From Dioscorea cayenensis subsp. rotundata (lineage: Eukaryota > Streptophyta > Magnoliopsida > Dioscoreales > Dioscoreaceae): a DNA stretch of 64,000 bases. Under the pieces are notes generated by a model, which saw only the letters and a program-made list of their open reading frames with translations, ran no database searches and was not told the DNA's origin. A program made the position numbers and the translations under genes. The first letter of the stretch is position 1; every line of letters begins with the position of its first letter. Shown one piece after another: positions 11,120 through 23,362 of this stretch. Where the stretch lies: positions 19,374,345 to 19,438,344 of the forward strand of contig NC_052482.1 in NCBI RefSeq assembly GCF_009730915.1. Direction: 5' to 3'.

Positions 11120-12723
11120 AACATGTTGTGCACCAATCCAAGAAACTTGCAAGGCCTCACAACAGCTGCCAAAAACTCAGTATGAAAAACCTACACTCGC
11201 CGGTCACACTATAAAATGAACCTGCACCAATAATACCTGTATATATATTAATGACGACAAGAAAACCAATACCTCACTTCCCATACTCTTCATGACAGGC
11301 CCCATCAGAGAAAATTATAAGCGTGAATGAGAAGGGGACCTCAAAATACTGTTTTGAGTTGGTAGTTGCTATGTAAATAGTAAAACAAATAAAGAGAGGA
11401 ATAATTAAGAACAGCTGGATATGAGAACTCACAGCAAGTTGGTGCTGAGTGGTCAACCTCTGACAGCTGAGATTTGAGCATGCATATGCATGTCATGGCC
11501 TTGGGACTATTAGTTCAGTGGCACTGCTAAAGATTCCTTCTTTCCAACTTCTTTACTACTTCTTCTTGTTCTTGTTAGTGATAGTCTTTTATTATTATTT
11601 ACCAATGACCATCAGTGTTTATACTTTGGATATTGATTTCCAGAAAGATATGCTGGTTTAGACTATTTTCTTTTTTATAGAGTATTTGTTTCATTAATTT
11701 CATTTGATCTTTCCGCTCGTTGGCATTAGAAAACTCTATTTGTTATGAACCAAAACATAACTATATGATTTCTTATTTTGTTTGTATTTTAGAAGTCTTT
11801 AGCTTGAAACTTTTTAAGTACAATAAAAAAAAAACTTATCATTAATTTATAAGAAAGAAAAAACTCCATTTGTTCTAACTAGATCTTAATTAACATGTGA
11901 TCCGATTGGCAAAAAATTTTAAAAAAATTGTTTGAATTAAGAAAGTTTTGATCCAGTCAATAACAATAGTAAATTTAATTTAATTTAATTGAGAGCGTCA
12001 TAACTTTGGGTTATTTAATTGTAGCTATTGTTTTCTGAGCCGCTTGACTCCCAGAATTTCTGTAGTGACATGAATTAAACAAATGAAGACATTACATCTC
12101 AAAGTATATATTATATTTAACGGCTGAATGGTTGGTAAGTAATATCTAGATGTTACTTGAATAAGTCTATTACATATTTTATTTGATTTGATCTAAAAAA
12201 AATCATACATGGTGGATTATGATTTTTCGAATTGTGAGAATTTTTTTTTATTTATGGTGGTAGTGGAGGGATCGAGCAATCTGATTGTATTTGATGAGAA
12301 ACACAACTAAGTCACAACTCATATTAAATCCATATCAATTTGACTAGTATTGACTTAATGTTTATTAGAATATATTTTTTAAATTTTATTATGATGAAAT
12401 AACTTTGTTTATTTAATCTTGAGAGTAGTGGAAATCATTGTTTCTGCTTTACATATATATAATTTCCTGGTTTTGGATTTTTCACCTAACCCCTGTGTTT
12501 TTTTGTTTGAATTTTTTTTTTCCTTATTACCACTTGCTCTTGCTTTCACATATATCATGGGAAAACCAAGATTTTTTATGAAAATATTATAAAATTAACA
12601 AAATATATATCTCAAGCAAATTTCAAGTTGTGCCGGCAAGTTAAAAAAATTAAATAATAACATACAGTATTTTTTATTAAAAAATATTTATTTAATCAAA
12701 TAAATTGGAAATTATTTATGAAC
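11120..12723. other. AT-rich intergenic DNA, no gene seen
   Basis: No coding frame, RNA gene or bounded element was recognised in this stretch. Confidence 0.5.
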
Positions 12724-12735
12724 CTATAACCATTA

Positions 12736-12907
12736 CACCAACACCCATTTGATGTATTAGTATTGAGTAAGGTGTTCATCTCGATAAGGAGACGGATTTG
12801 AACTTTAGCTAACACAGGTGAAAAATACATGTTGTAAAGCTCAGCTTCTCATATGTGCACATTCTGGACAGTGGTTTATTCATTTTATAAAATAAATTAA
12901 AAAAAAA
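12736..12907 (+). mobile_element. SINE-like retroposon, 172 bp
   Basis: The insertion is bounded by a perfect 12-bp duplication, CTATAACCATTA (12724-12735 and 12908-12919), and ends in an A-rich tail. Its 5' part (AAGGTGTTCATCTCGA, about 12772) matches the tRNA-like head of the SINE at 1127 (AGGGTGTTCACCTCGA). Its 3' part (GTGGTTTATTCATTTTATA) resembles the 3' terminus of the LINE at 53-59.6 kb. The B-box (GGATTTGAACTTT) is diverged. Confidence 0.65.
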
Positions 12908-12919
12908 CTATAACCATTA

Positions 12920-14754
12920 TCTTGATGACATAGTGTCCCACTAAAAATGAGCTACATTACACATTAACATGACACTGATACTTAAGCAACCTTGAGAGAA
13001 CAAGGCTGAACAAGGCCATAAATAGCTCTATCGATGAGAAAACACCCAGAAAATTCCATTTCCTTGTAACTTTTGTGGTTATTAATAAAAACAAACCATC
13101 GATCACAATCTTATAAATGCTTTCCCTTATCACTTTTTATTATTATACGTAAAAACTATAATTAAATGGTTAATTGAAGATAATCTATTGCCATTTTCTA
13201 TTAATTTCACATGATCCTTCAGTGAAATTTCTTGATAAAAATTTTGTTTTTATAAAATGATTCTAATGTCAAATGTGTAACTCATGAAACCAAAAGAAAG
13301 CACAATAAATGGAACATTTCTTCTTTTTTTCTTTTTATTTCTTTAGAAAGGGTGAAGTGAAGTATCAGATTCTTTACTAAAATCCAAGGCAAGATGAGCT
13401 TTATTTAGTCTTAAGTATTAATTTAATCATCTTTTTATAATGCAATTAAGGAATTATTCTTTTCAGAATATTATTAACTTTCCATTGGGTTTGTTGGCAA
13501 ATGGGGCCTCTTCAGTTGAAATCCGAGGAAGTGAGGAATAAAGAATGGAAAACACAATGAATTGATGGAACTAGGCCTTTTTTTTTCACTGCCAGACTAC
13601 CTTTTCGGAAGTCCACTTCCCCCACTGTCTGCCATTGTTCTCACATAGTGGTGCCATATTCGACCACCTTTTTTTATTTTTTATTTTAGTTATTTATGAA
13701 ATGTGGTCCATTTGGTTGGATATAATAAGTACATATTTTCCTTTATATTTTCTACCATTTGTAGGAGATGATAAGCAGTATATATGTATTTTTTTTTCAT
13801 AATTTTTCCAAGGTGATAAGTAAATAATAATAATAATAACAATTATTTAATAATAAAATTTATAATTATATATATGTTATATATATTTAATTCAAATATA
13901 TAGAATTTCATGTCTAGAAATTATACATAAATAAAAAGCAGAATGGATTTTCTTTTATTGAATTTCATGTTGAGAAATATTTGCTTTCAAATTTATGTGA
14001 AAATTTAATGACATCCAAAAGAAAAACAGAAGAAAAAAAGCTAAAGTGCATTGATCGAAACCACGCGTCAACACCAACATCTCAACAAACAATATCTCTT
14101 TCTCTTTTTCTGCCATACTTTGAGATAAAATCATAAAACCATATTTACTTAACTTATATATTTTTTTAAATTAAGTTTAATCTTGATGGTGAGACTCATT
14201 CAATACAAAACATAATTTTCTAATTCTTTTAATAACTTTCAAAAAAGTTAACACAAAATTTCCCCTCTCTGACTCATTGATGCACCTTTATCTTTTGCAT
14301 CACACAATTAAAATTCAACTTAATACTTTTCACGAGAGCATAAATGCAAATCTCCCTTATCCAGTTTCCCACCACATGTCTATCTCTTCTGACACCAAAC
14401 TTTCCCTTTAACCTTTTCTTTTTAGTTTATTGTTATGTTTATTTTTATTATTTTATTCCCTGTCCAAGACCAGTTCATTCAAGAACCATCCATGAACCAT
14501 CCATGAAAATACATACATACATACAAAGATCTCATGCATCAACAAACCAAAAGTAATAATAAAACACCATCTTTTATTATTCCAATTCTCATCCCACTTC
14601 CCCACCACCTTCATCCTCTCCACTTACAACAAGTTTTACAAACCACTTACAAACAATTAAACAAACACAGAACCACACACAAACCTCAGCCCATAAACAA
14701 CAAAACAAACAGAGTACTAAAACAAACAAACAAACAAACTAACAATAAGAAAAA
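12920..14754. other. AT-rich intergenic DNA and 3' flank of WUN1-like gene
   Basis: No supported gene. The last few hundred bases lie downstream of the minus-strand WUN1-like gene and likely hold its 3' UTR. Confidence 0.5.
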
Positions 14755-15252
14755 CTATATAGCAAGAACAAGACCAGGCAATGACTTGCCAGCCCTGTCC
14801 GGCAACCTACTCCTCCACACCGGCAACAAACAGTGCTTTTTAGCCTGAGTAACAGTGAGACAAGTATTAAAGTACTCCCTCACCTGAGTTATTACCCCAT
14901 CCGTTGAAACAGTCCAAGCATGAACCCAAAACACAGAGCGTGTCTTATCACAACCCTCAACCAACACAGTGCTTTCCAAAGCCTGCACGTGCAGTGGAAC
15001 AAACTCAAACGGCTCGTGCGTAGACGCGCCGGTCAGCAAACGCATCATGTGCTGGAACGCCGGCGGTCCATGGAACCACCACTCGATGTCCGGTGCCAGA
15101 AGCCGGTGCACAGCGTCCACGTCTCTGGCGTTCAACGCTTCATATAGCGCCAGAACCACCCACTTGTTCCGGTCCTCACGGCTCTCTTCCTCCAGTATTA
15201 TCTCACTCGAGTTAGCCAGTTCCTGCTTCTTTTTTTTTATGATGATCTTCAG
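14755..15252 (-). CDS. WUN1/SAG20-type NTF2-fold protein, no visible AUG
   Basis: Small plant protein of the wound-induced protein 1 / senescence-associated SAG20 type with an NTF2-like fold; the molecular function is not established. From the in-frame GTG at 15159 there are 134 codons. The segment EWWFHGPP, the repeated VREYFNT pattern and the end GKSLPGLVLA are hallmarks of the family as I know it. The frame is open upstream to a TGA at about 15264, but contains no ATG. The lowest plausible start is a CTG at 15250-15252, giving 165 residues; the end chosen here is that CTG. No ATG occurs on the minus strand between the TATA box (15349-15355) and an out-of-frame one at about 15141-15143. Start loss, a non-AUG start, a missed 5' exon or a sequence error are all possible. 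Confidence 0.75.
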   Translation of the reverse strand: MKIIIKKKKQELANSSEIILEEESREDRNKWVVLALYEALNARDVDAVHRLLAPDIEWWFHGPPAFQHMMRLLTGASTHEPFEFVPLHVQALESTVLVEGCDKTRSVFWVHAWTVSTDGVITQVREYFNTCLTVTQAKKHCLLPVWRSRLPDRAGKSLPGLVLAI

Positions 15253-15348
15253 ATAAACTGATCAAACAGAGAACTTCTCAAATGAAAGCTTGTTTTGTTG
15301 AAGAAGAAGATGATATTGGAGGAGAGAAGAAGAAGGAGAAGGGATGGA

Positions 15349-15355
15349 TTATATA
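15349..15355 (-). promoter_or_regulatory. TATA box of the WUN1-like gene
   Basis: TATATAA on the minus strand lies about 100 bases upstream of the open frame. The predicted leader is pyrimidine-rich and lacks ATG, which is why the start codon problem cannot be solved by a longer leader. Confidence 0.5.
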
Positions 15356-15359
15356 GAAA

Positions 15360-15900
15360 GAAATTGGAATTAAATTTTTTTTTTAAAAAAAAATATAATA
15401 AATTAAAAGTATGGAGGGTTACGTGGAGGTATATTAGTGGTGGAGTTTGCTGTTTGCTGTTTGCTGTTTGGCCGGTGGGAGAGTGACGCGTGTCGGTTGG
15501 AGATTTGTAAAACGCTGCTGTTACTCTGGTCTGGTCTGGTCTGGTCGGCCCGCCATTGTTGACTAGATTGGAAAGAGAGCTGTTGAGCTTTTATTTATAT
15601 ATATATATATATATTATATATTTTTTTGTGGTTTCCACTATCCAGCATGGGACGCGTTGTGTTTGTCAGTGTTGGGAAAGTAGGGTCGTTTCGGTCTGGA
15701 TTTATTTGTTTGTTTGTTTGTTTTTAATAGTTTTGGATTATTGTTTGTATTTATTTAACGAATATTTATTTATTTATTTATTTATTTTATCAAATGGTTC
15801 CATCCGTTTTAAAAAGGATTAAATAAGTAATTTATATTTAATTAAAACAGAAAAATGAATTGTATTTGATAGGTGTCAAAGTATTGGTAGCCTACTGGCA
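15360..15900. other. upstream region of WUN1-like gene with simple repeats
   Basis: Contains GTCTG repeats (about 15527-15545), a TA repeat (about 15597-15620), TTTG repeats (about 15705-15722) and TTTA repeats (about 15765-15788). No coding signal is seen. Confidence 0.5.
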
Positions 15901-15914
15901 CTTAAACTGCATTT

Positions 15915-16395
15915 GGAAGAGAGTTGAATTTTCAATCATACTTATGAGAGAGATAAGTGTCTTCACACATGATTATTTTCACAAAATAAACTTCAATCAC
16001 AGATAAGTGTCTTCACACATGATTATTTTCACAAATAAACTTCAATTACATCATAAGAGAATTGAATTTTCAACCTCCAGTGTGAGAGGCAAGTGTGTTA
16101 ATATTTAGTTATTTTTTGCACAATAAACTTCAAGGTAAGTGTCATAACATTTGGTTATTTTTGCACAATAAACTTCAACCACATTAAAAGAGAGTAAAAT
16201 TCTCAACATCATGTATGAGAGGTAAGTATTTTATTACTCAGCTATTTATACACATCCTGTATAAAAGATAAGTGTCTTAACATTCGGTTATTTGTGGATA
16301 ATAAACTTTAACTATATTGGAAGAGAGTCAAATTCTCAACCTTCTCTATTAGAGGTAAATATCTTAACAATCGGTTATTTTTGCACATATTATGT
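15915..16395. repeat. diverged tandem repeat, about 50-110 bp units
   Basis: At least five diverged copies of a unit containing AAGTGTCTTAACATTCGGTT, TTTTTGCACAATAAACTTCAA and GAGAGTCAAATTCTCAAC. The two best copies (about 15951-16001 and 16002-16050) are nearly identical and directly adjacent. Older copies follow to about 16395. No coding meaning is seen. Confidence 0.65.
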
Positions 16396-18007
16396 AGAGA
16401 GTAATAGTGATTGCATTATTTAAAAATATTCATGTCATATTATGTGTGTTTATATTTTAATATTAAATAATTATTAATTAGAAAAATGATTTTAGAATAA
16501 ACATTTAAAGATGATAATTAAAAAAAATAACAACTGTTTTTCCCTTTATGACCTATTGATTTTAAGATATTAATTAATCATGATCTATGTTACTCCAGCT
16601 AATTTTAAAATTTCACCTAAAATGCAACACTATAGAGCTTGAAATGTTTGTCATTTGCCACAAAATAAAGCTTAATTAAAATCCTTAAATGCTGATTAGA
16701 TAGATTTGACTTTACAACACCACGTATGAATATTTATTTAACCTCTTTGTCATATTAGTTTCATTGCACGCTACGGAACAACCGAAATTTGTTAATGTTT
16801 CATAAATTGAGTTCACTCATCCTTGAAAGCAACCTTTGTTCTTCCCTTAATGACCACTTAATTAATATTTTCATTTTCCCTTCTTCTCCTTGCTTTCCTT
16901 GCTTTCTCTTATCTTTATTCAAACAATGGGTAGAGTGAAAGCCATATGAGTACGTAATCTTAATTAACTAAAGAAGCCTAATTGCCCGATAAATTTTATT
17001 TATTTTTATTTTTTATTTTACTTGGAATGTCTTCTGCTTGAGAAATATTCTAAAAAACGATGATGATTTATTTTATTAAATCTAATTTTAATTAATAAAA
17101 TTTATAAATTTCTCACAACTTGATAAATCCGGTTTTTAGAATATCCAAACATAAACATCATTGATAATGATATAATCAACAAAATACGTGTTATTTTATG
17201 CTTTCGTCTTCTAATATAATTTATCAAATATGAGCTTATCCTTATCTTTAGCTACACCCAATCACTTATCTTAGTTGTTAATTACTTATACCATTTAATA
17301 TAAATTACTACAAGTGCCTAATTTATAAAAGTTTTTTTTGTTATTCTACTAATATACTTTAAGTGCTAATGCTAGTCAAAAAAATTGATTGATTGTGAAA
17401 TTGTTTGAGGACAATTGAATGTGTTAATTATCAATTCACATCATTAGTAATTAATGGGTAGAAATATCTTGGTAATAAAGTGATATCAACTAGCAAAAGA
17501 TGGTTAAAAAATTTTCAACAAGATTAGACAGCTAAAAGATATTGATTTCAAATTGAATTGGTATTAAATTAAATAAGTGGATCCCAATTGAAGACAAACT
17601 GGTGGGATGCCATCAATTTGTTTGTCATTTTCCATTTCAACTTGATGTATTTTTCGTGTCCATAACATTTGCAACAGTAAAGGAGATTAAGACATATTAC
17701 TTTAATTATTCACCTATATGTCTTTATTTATTTTTATTTTTTGTCCAAGAATTGATTGTAGTATCTATCAGCTAATAGTGGAGAGATTTTTCCGTAGTGT
17801 ATATCAGGAATAAGTTAGAATATATAGTAACATCATGAAAAAATCAAGCAATCAATTGAAAATATAATAAATGTTGGTATGGATTTATATATTTTCCTCT
17901 AATTTTTATTTCAATTTTATACTTTTAACATATCATTTATGGTGATTTTATTTTATTTTATTTTTCATTTTTTTTAAAGTGATATTGCTTCCCTTTGAAT
18001 ACAATCC

Positions 18008-18057
<50 letters not shown>

Positions 18058-19392
18058 GTGGCGGGCAAAGCTTGGCCCACCATATGACATAAGGCCGGTT
18101 CCTAATTTTCCCAACTTCCACTAGCCTAGGTCCTGCCTTGAAAATAATCCAAAGAGTAGGTAATACTTTCATTATAACTCATAAAGTAAATAATAATGTA
18201 AATAATAATAATAATAATAATAATATGGCATTAGTTTTCCGTGTATGATTATTTTAAAATATTTTTAAAAAATTCTTCCAACAATTTACTTATTCATTAT
18301 TCTGATTTATTGGGGGAACTTTTGGGGTTTTAAAGATTTTTAAATAGTATTTTAAAAATAATTATTATATATATTTCTAAAATGTTGATATATTTTATAT
18401 GTTAAGATTTATATTTATACTAAACTGACACTAATTTTATGTACATGATTATATTAATATATTTATAATAATTTTTCACAAATTTACTTATTCATTGTTC
18501 AGTTTTATTTTTCTTGTAATTTTTTTGGAATTTTTTTAGATTTTCAAATAATATTTTAAAATCAAATGGGCTGTGAAAGTCAACCACAGTTTGGAGGCGG
18601 GCCCAGGCATGAAACATTCTAGGCCTGTTGGAAGCCCATACCATGCCGGCCGGCATGATCCATTTGACTCCTTTATAAAACAAACACATATTTGTTTAAT
18701 TATAAATGTTTAAAGTAAGAAAAATATCTCTGGTAATCCAGTGCTAACTCATCATAAAGTGTGTAAAATAATAGCAGGGGTTTGAAATATTGATCCAGCT
18801 ATATTGTTTATCATTTTCACACATTATATATTAAGGCTCAGTACTGTTTAGATCTCTTGTAGGAGTAACAGTATTTCTTCCCTTCCAGAGCTGTATAACA
18901 AAACGATTTATCCCTAGAAGGTTGTTCGTACCTGCCTGGTCCCTTTGATAGCACTTATTGCTTTTGTCACCTTTGTAAAAATAAATAAATAAATAAATAA
19001 TAAATAACTCCATATAAGTATATTAAAATTTTGAAAAGCAGATGAAAGCAAACATGGACAAATTTATTTATTTTAGTTCTTTTTTCTTTATAAAAGTATA
19101 AATGATCTAATTTTATTCAAAATAAATAAATAAAATAAACTTAAAAAAAAAGCATGTTGTGACTACAAATGTTTTTTTTTTGGTTTATATTAGATCATAA
19201 CAATGCACGATCATGAATAACATCGACTTGCACTCTATCATCATCATCATCATCTTATAAACAACAAACAAAATTACAATACACTCAATGATACACAACA
19301 CCAACATCAAACTTCCTACTATTTGTTTTTTCCTTATTTAAATCATAATTCATCCATTCTTCTACTCAAAAATCAAAAATTCAATACTGATG
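16396..19392. other. AT-rich intergenic DNA, no gene seen
   Basis: No gene supported. Contains the AAT microsatellite at about 18009-18057, AAT repeats at about 18199-18224, and two short GC-richer patches (about 18058-18150 and 18560-18670) that look like repeat remnants without clear ends. The last part is the 3' flank of the PLAC8 gene, with an ATC repeat near 19238-19255. Confidence 0.5.
18009..18057. repeat. AAT trinucleotide microsatellite
   Basis: An uninterrupted run of about 16 AAT units. It creates a spurious poly-isoleucine frame on the minus strand, which is not a gene. Confidence 0.9.
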
Positions 19393-21028
19393 CTAGTCCT
19401 CAAGCTGAATCAAAGGAGGAAGAGGTGGTCTCATTGAATGAATAGGTCCAAAAGTTGAAACTCTCTCCAATAAAACAGGAACCTTTTTTTGGACAACCAT
19501 TTCTGAACTTCTACTTGGAGGAAAAGATTTACTTCTAGTTGAATAATCAAACATAGCATTAATCACAAACACTGGTGTTGATCCTCCTTCTCTATTCAAT
19601 GGAACCATTATTTGTCTTTCATCTTCATCTTTTGCAACACTTCTATAAAAACTACTATCTTCAATGTCATAGAAATTTCCTGTTCTCACTTCTTGAGCCA
19701 AAGAACATGACCAACAGAAAAACCATTGAAAGCAATCAGTCACTGATGGATATCCAAAGCAGAAAAATTTCCCAGGAAGTTTGAATCTTTTCCTCATTTG
19801 AATCCTCCAGAATCCCCCATACAACATACCAAAGAAACATAGCATAATGCCGAAGATCCCAACGACATACCGTATCGTATCGTCATTGATATTTAATGCC
19901 GATGCGCTGAACACCAAGAATGGTCCAATGCAGAGCAGAATGAATGTGAATATATGAACATACATGTTGCCGAATCCAAGTCTTTCCATGTTCCATCCGA
20001 AGACACAGCATACACAGAATAAAGATAGACATGCTACTGGCCTGTCGTCACAGCAATCAAACAGTCCTCCAATCCATTCTGGACTTGTTACTACTACTCT
20101 TCCATTGTATTTGTTCAATTGATCTTCATTTGGTATGGCATTAGTCAGTGCTACTTGTCGTCGTGATTCCTCATCGCTTTCGGTCTCGTATCGCTTGCCT
20201 AAAGGGCTCTTGATAGAGTACACTCCGGCAATGATCGGCGCCGCTATGCCTACACCAATGCATACATTCACTGCCCAATCTGGCCTTACTTTCATTGAGA
20301 TCCCCCAGTAGAGACCACATAGAACATATTGAGACACACAGGTGATGTGCAAGAGCATTATGACAAACAGCATGTGTGCTCTCTCATGAGACCTTAATGC
20401 ACCATCTTTGCAATAAACTTTTCGAAGTTCCACTCTATCTTCTAAATTTCCATCTCACAGCAAGCACAAAATGATGAGCAATATTTGGATGTTGATACAA
20501 ACATAACATCATAAACAGAGCATTGAGTATTTGGTTTATGATTTCTATCCATTTCTTTCGTCTAGAACTACTCGGTATCTCTTCGTTTAGTAATCCAAGC
20601 ATGACGAGAGCGAGGAGGATTAGGCCTCCGACGACGAAGGCTAACCAAATCAAGAATGCTATATGAGCAGGATTTTTTATCCAGTTTTTGAAGCTGTTTA
20701 TCAATGCCTTCCAGTTGATTCTTCGGACAAATGGCACACGGAAACGTCGTCGTCGGTCAGTTGAAGTTTGAGTTTGAGCATCTTCTATGCTTGCATTTTT
20801 TCGAAAAAAGTTGGATTTGAGAAACCAGTCTCTTGATGGACGAGCTTTTAGAAAATCAAGAAACCTTCTTTCATGGGGGTTTTGATTGAGAACTCTTTTC
20901 TCAACTGCTGGAATGTAAATTGGAATGAAATCTCCAAGCTTCTTTCCAATAACAGTACTTGTTATTGAATCTATTTCCATTTCTTCTTGAATTTCATTTT
21001 TGAATGATCCATAACCATTTAATTCCAT
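19393..21028 (-). pseudogene. PLAC8-family multi-pass membrane protein, single-base frameshift
   Basis: Plant membrane protein of the long PLAC8 (Cys-rich) type, recalled from Arabidopsis proteins such as At3g10980; biochemical role unknown. The first frame runs 21028-20438 (197 residues) with a basic segment, IPIYIP near the N-terminus, a membrane helix (about residues 120-147) and LCLYQHP. It then hits TAG at 20435-20437. The second frame, from 20433 to 19393, continues exactly where the family continues (LRKVYCK), followed by about five hydrophobic segments, ISPLGK-type and SLFC/CC motifs, FGNMYVH, GGFWRIQMRKRFKLPG and SLAQEVRT. Removing one base in the A- and T-rich stretch at 20438-20450 would rejoin the frames into about 543 residues. 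No intron explains the shift. Either a recent null allele or an assembly error. Confidence 0.85.
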
Positions 21029-23362
21029 TTACAAACTTGAATTCCTCTCAAGGGTTTGCACAACCATTGAAGCACTGCAAGAACTCAAATTTCAGAATCC
21101 ATATTGATGATATAAATAAACAAAAATCCAATGAAACAGCAACAAATAAATACTCATAACTTCTTCAAGAAACACAGAAACACAAGATTAAAACTATTGA
21201 ACAGATCTCACACAACATGCACAACAGAAATCTCTAAAACACATAACTGAAATATAAACAAGCACATGAAGATGGTTACAAACTAAACTAAGATTAAAAG
21301 TAGTACCTGATCAAAAGAACAGAGTTTATAGCCAAGCATGAAATGATTCAAAACCACAAAGAACAAAAACTTTGTTTTCTTTGTATCAAAACATGTAGAA
21401 AACAAGAACAACAAAATGTGAATGAAGTATTTTTTTCTTGTTGGTTTTTTTAATAATATGTTGACACTGTCTAGCCACCCAAGGCTGACCAAGTATATAT
21501 ATATATATATATAAATATATATATAATTATACAACTAATGTGTATTTTTATATTGCAAGATATTAAAATATATACATTCAATGATCCAAATGAATGGATT
21601 TAAAAAAATCATTAAATTTCTTTTTAACAGCAAACTCAAATGAATTAAAGCCAAGACAACTAAAGCAGTTGTTTTCAGCTTTCCAATTTTAAAGGCATGT
21701 CATTATTTTATACAGTATTTAGCATGGTATTATAACAGTATTACTGAATTTGATCATTTATAATTCATTGTAACAAGCAACAGTACTGTTTATTATTATT
21801 ATTATTATTATTTTTAATTTGATTTTAAATGAATTAAGCTTTCTATAATTAAAAAATAATTAAATAATAAAAAAAGAAAAAGATTTAAGTTGACTTAACA
21901 ACCAACCATGTGTAGCTATGCTACTTAAAACGCGGGACAATAACGTAAATGAAAAAGCAAAAGAATATTTGGAAAAGAATTGGTTAAATTTCTAAGTAAA
22001 AGGGCTCACACATTGAGTTAATTTCCAAGTAAAGTGGGGTCCGCGGTTATAAAGAAAATTGACTAAATGTTCACATGGTTGAGTGGGACCATAACTTAAT
22101 GTTTGACTTGGAAAATATTGAATGGGAGTTAATAATGGTAGGTTTGGTTGTCCATCATCACCTTCGTGGCTATTTCTTATCTATTTCTCTTAATTCACTT
22201 AAATAAATAAATAAATAAATAATATTCATCTCTCGAATCGAAGCTTCCAAATGACAAAAGCGCGTACATCATGTTTTTATAATTCTCTTTTATTTTATAC
22301 ACAATAATTGTTCTTATAAAATTAAAAAAATATATATATATATATATACACACACATGCAACATCAGACTTTTAGTTTCATCTATTTAGAATTGATTATT
22401 GAATTTTTTTCTTTAACATTGCTTTATTAAGCACTGCATTGCTCTATCAAGTCCACCATCGCTGGTCCCAAAAAAAGGATGAGGACTCCATATTAATTAG
22501 TTGATAGTTAACGTTTAAATTTTTGTCAAAAAATAATGAATATGAATCTTGATCAAATATAAATATATACATATATAAAAATTTTTAACAATTTATAGAT
22601 AACCAACTTATACAAAATAACAATCAAACTTTAAAAATAAATTTTTTTTTTATAACAAACAACAAACGTTATCACGATTTATAAATTTGTCAAAAAATAG
22701 ATAGATATAAAAGTACATCAATAACAGTGATTTATTGATCCCTTAGAGATTTATTAACTCGTCAAACGTCACATAAACCAATATAAAAAAAATATTGATA
22801 TAGTTAAGATATACAAAATAATAATTTTTTTTTAAAAAAAAGGAAGGCAAAGCTATCACTTACAAAGTTGGAATGCATAAAAACAATAATAAATAGTAAA
22901 AAATTATCAATCTTCTCCTTTTCTTTCAATCCAATGAGGAATAACTTTACTTTGGATTTAGACATAGAACAACTCCCCAAAAAGATGGGATTCTTGTCAA
23001 AATCCTGTTTCATCTTTCAGTACAATGCTTTCCCAAAGCAGAGGAAGTGGTGGAAAACCTTTTCAATATGCTTTCCAAGCATGTTGCATAAGATCCATTA
23101 CATACACATTTAAAATAGTGCCGGATCTCAATTATTGAATGAAGAAGATCTTCATTTCTTGGGAACTTATTATTTGAGTGCTGAACATACAAGTTGACCA
23201 TAGATAATAATTAAACAGAAATCCTTACTTATTGATACCTGATTACTAAGATACAACACTAAACAAACTTCATAACATAAATATTGAGGCTTTCTGTTTT
23301 CTGATGGCATGGACTTAAACTTGCTTAACTTGCACTTGCGCCATTTTTCTTCGTTTCGGGCT
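21029..23362. other. intergenic region between PLAC8 and ligase genes
   Basis: AT-rich with TA repeats (about 21494-21524 and 22332-22350), an ATT repeat (about 21792-21812) and an AAAT repeat (about 22200-22221). It contains the upstream region of the PLAC8 gene and the 3' UTR of the ligase gene (below 23363). No further gene is supported. Confidence 0.5.

Noticed and set aside
14344..14848. Plus frames downstream of the WUN1-like gene
   Set aside because: Low-complexity, Asn/Lys/Thr-rich readings of A-rich DNA, partly antisense to the minus-strand gene.
17948..18172. Minus frame with poly-isoleucine
   Set aside because: Produced by the AAT microsatellite; no coding signal.
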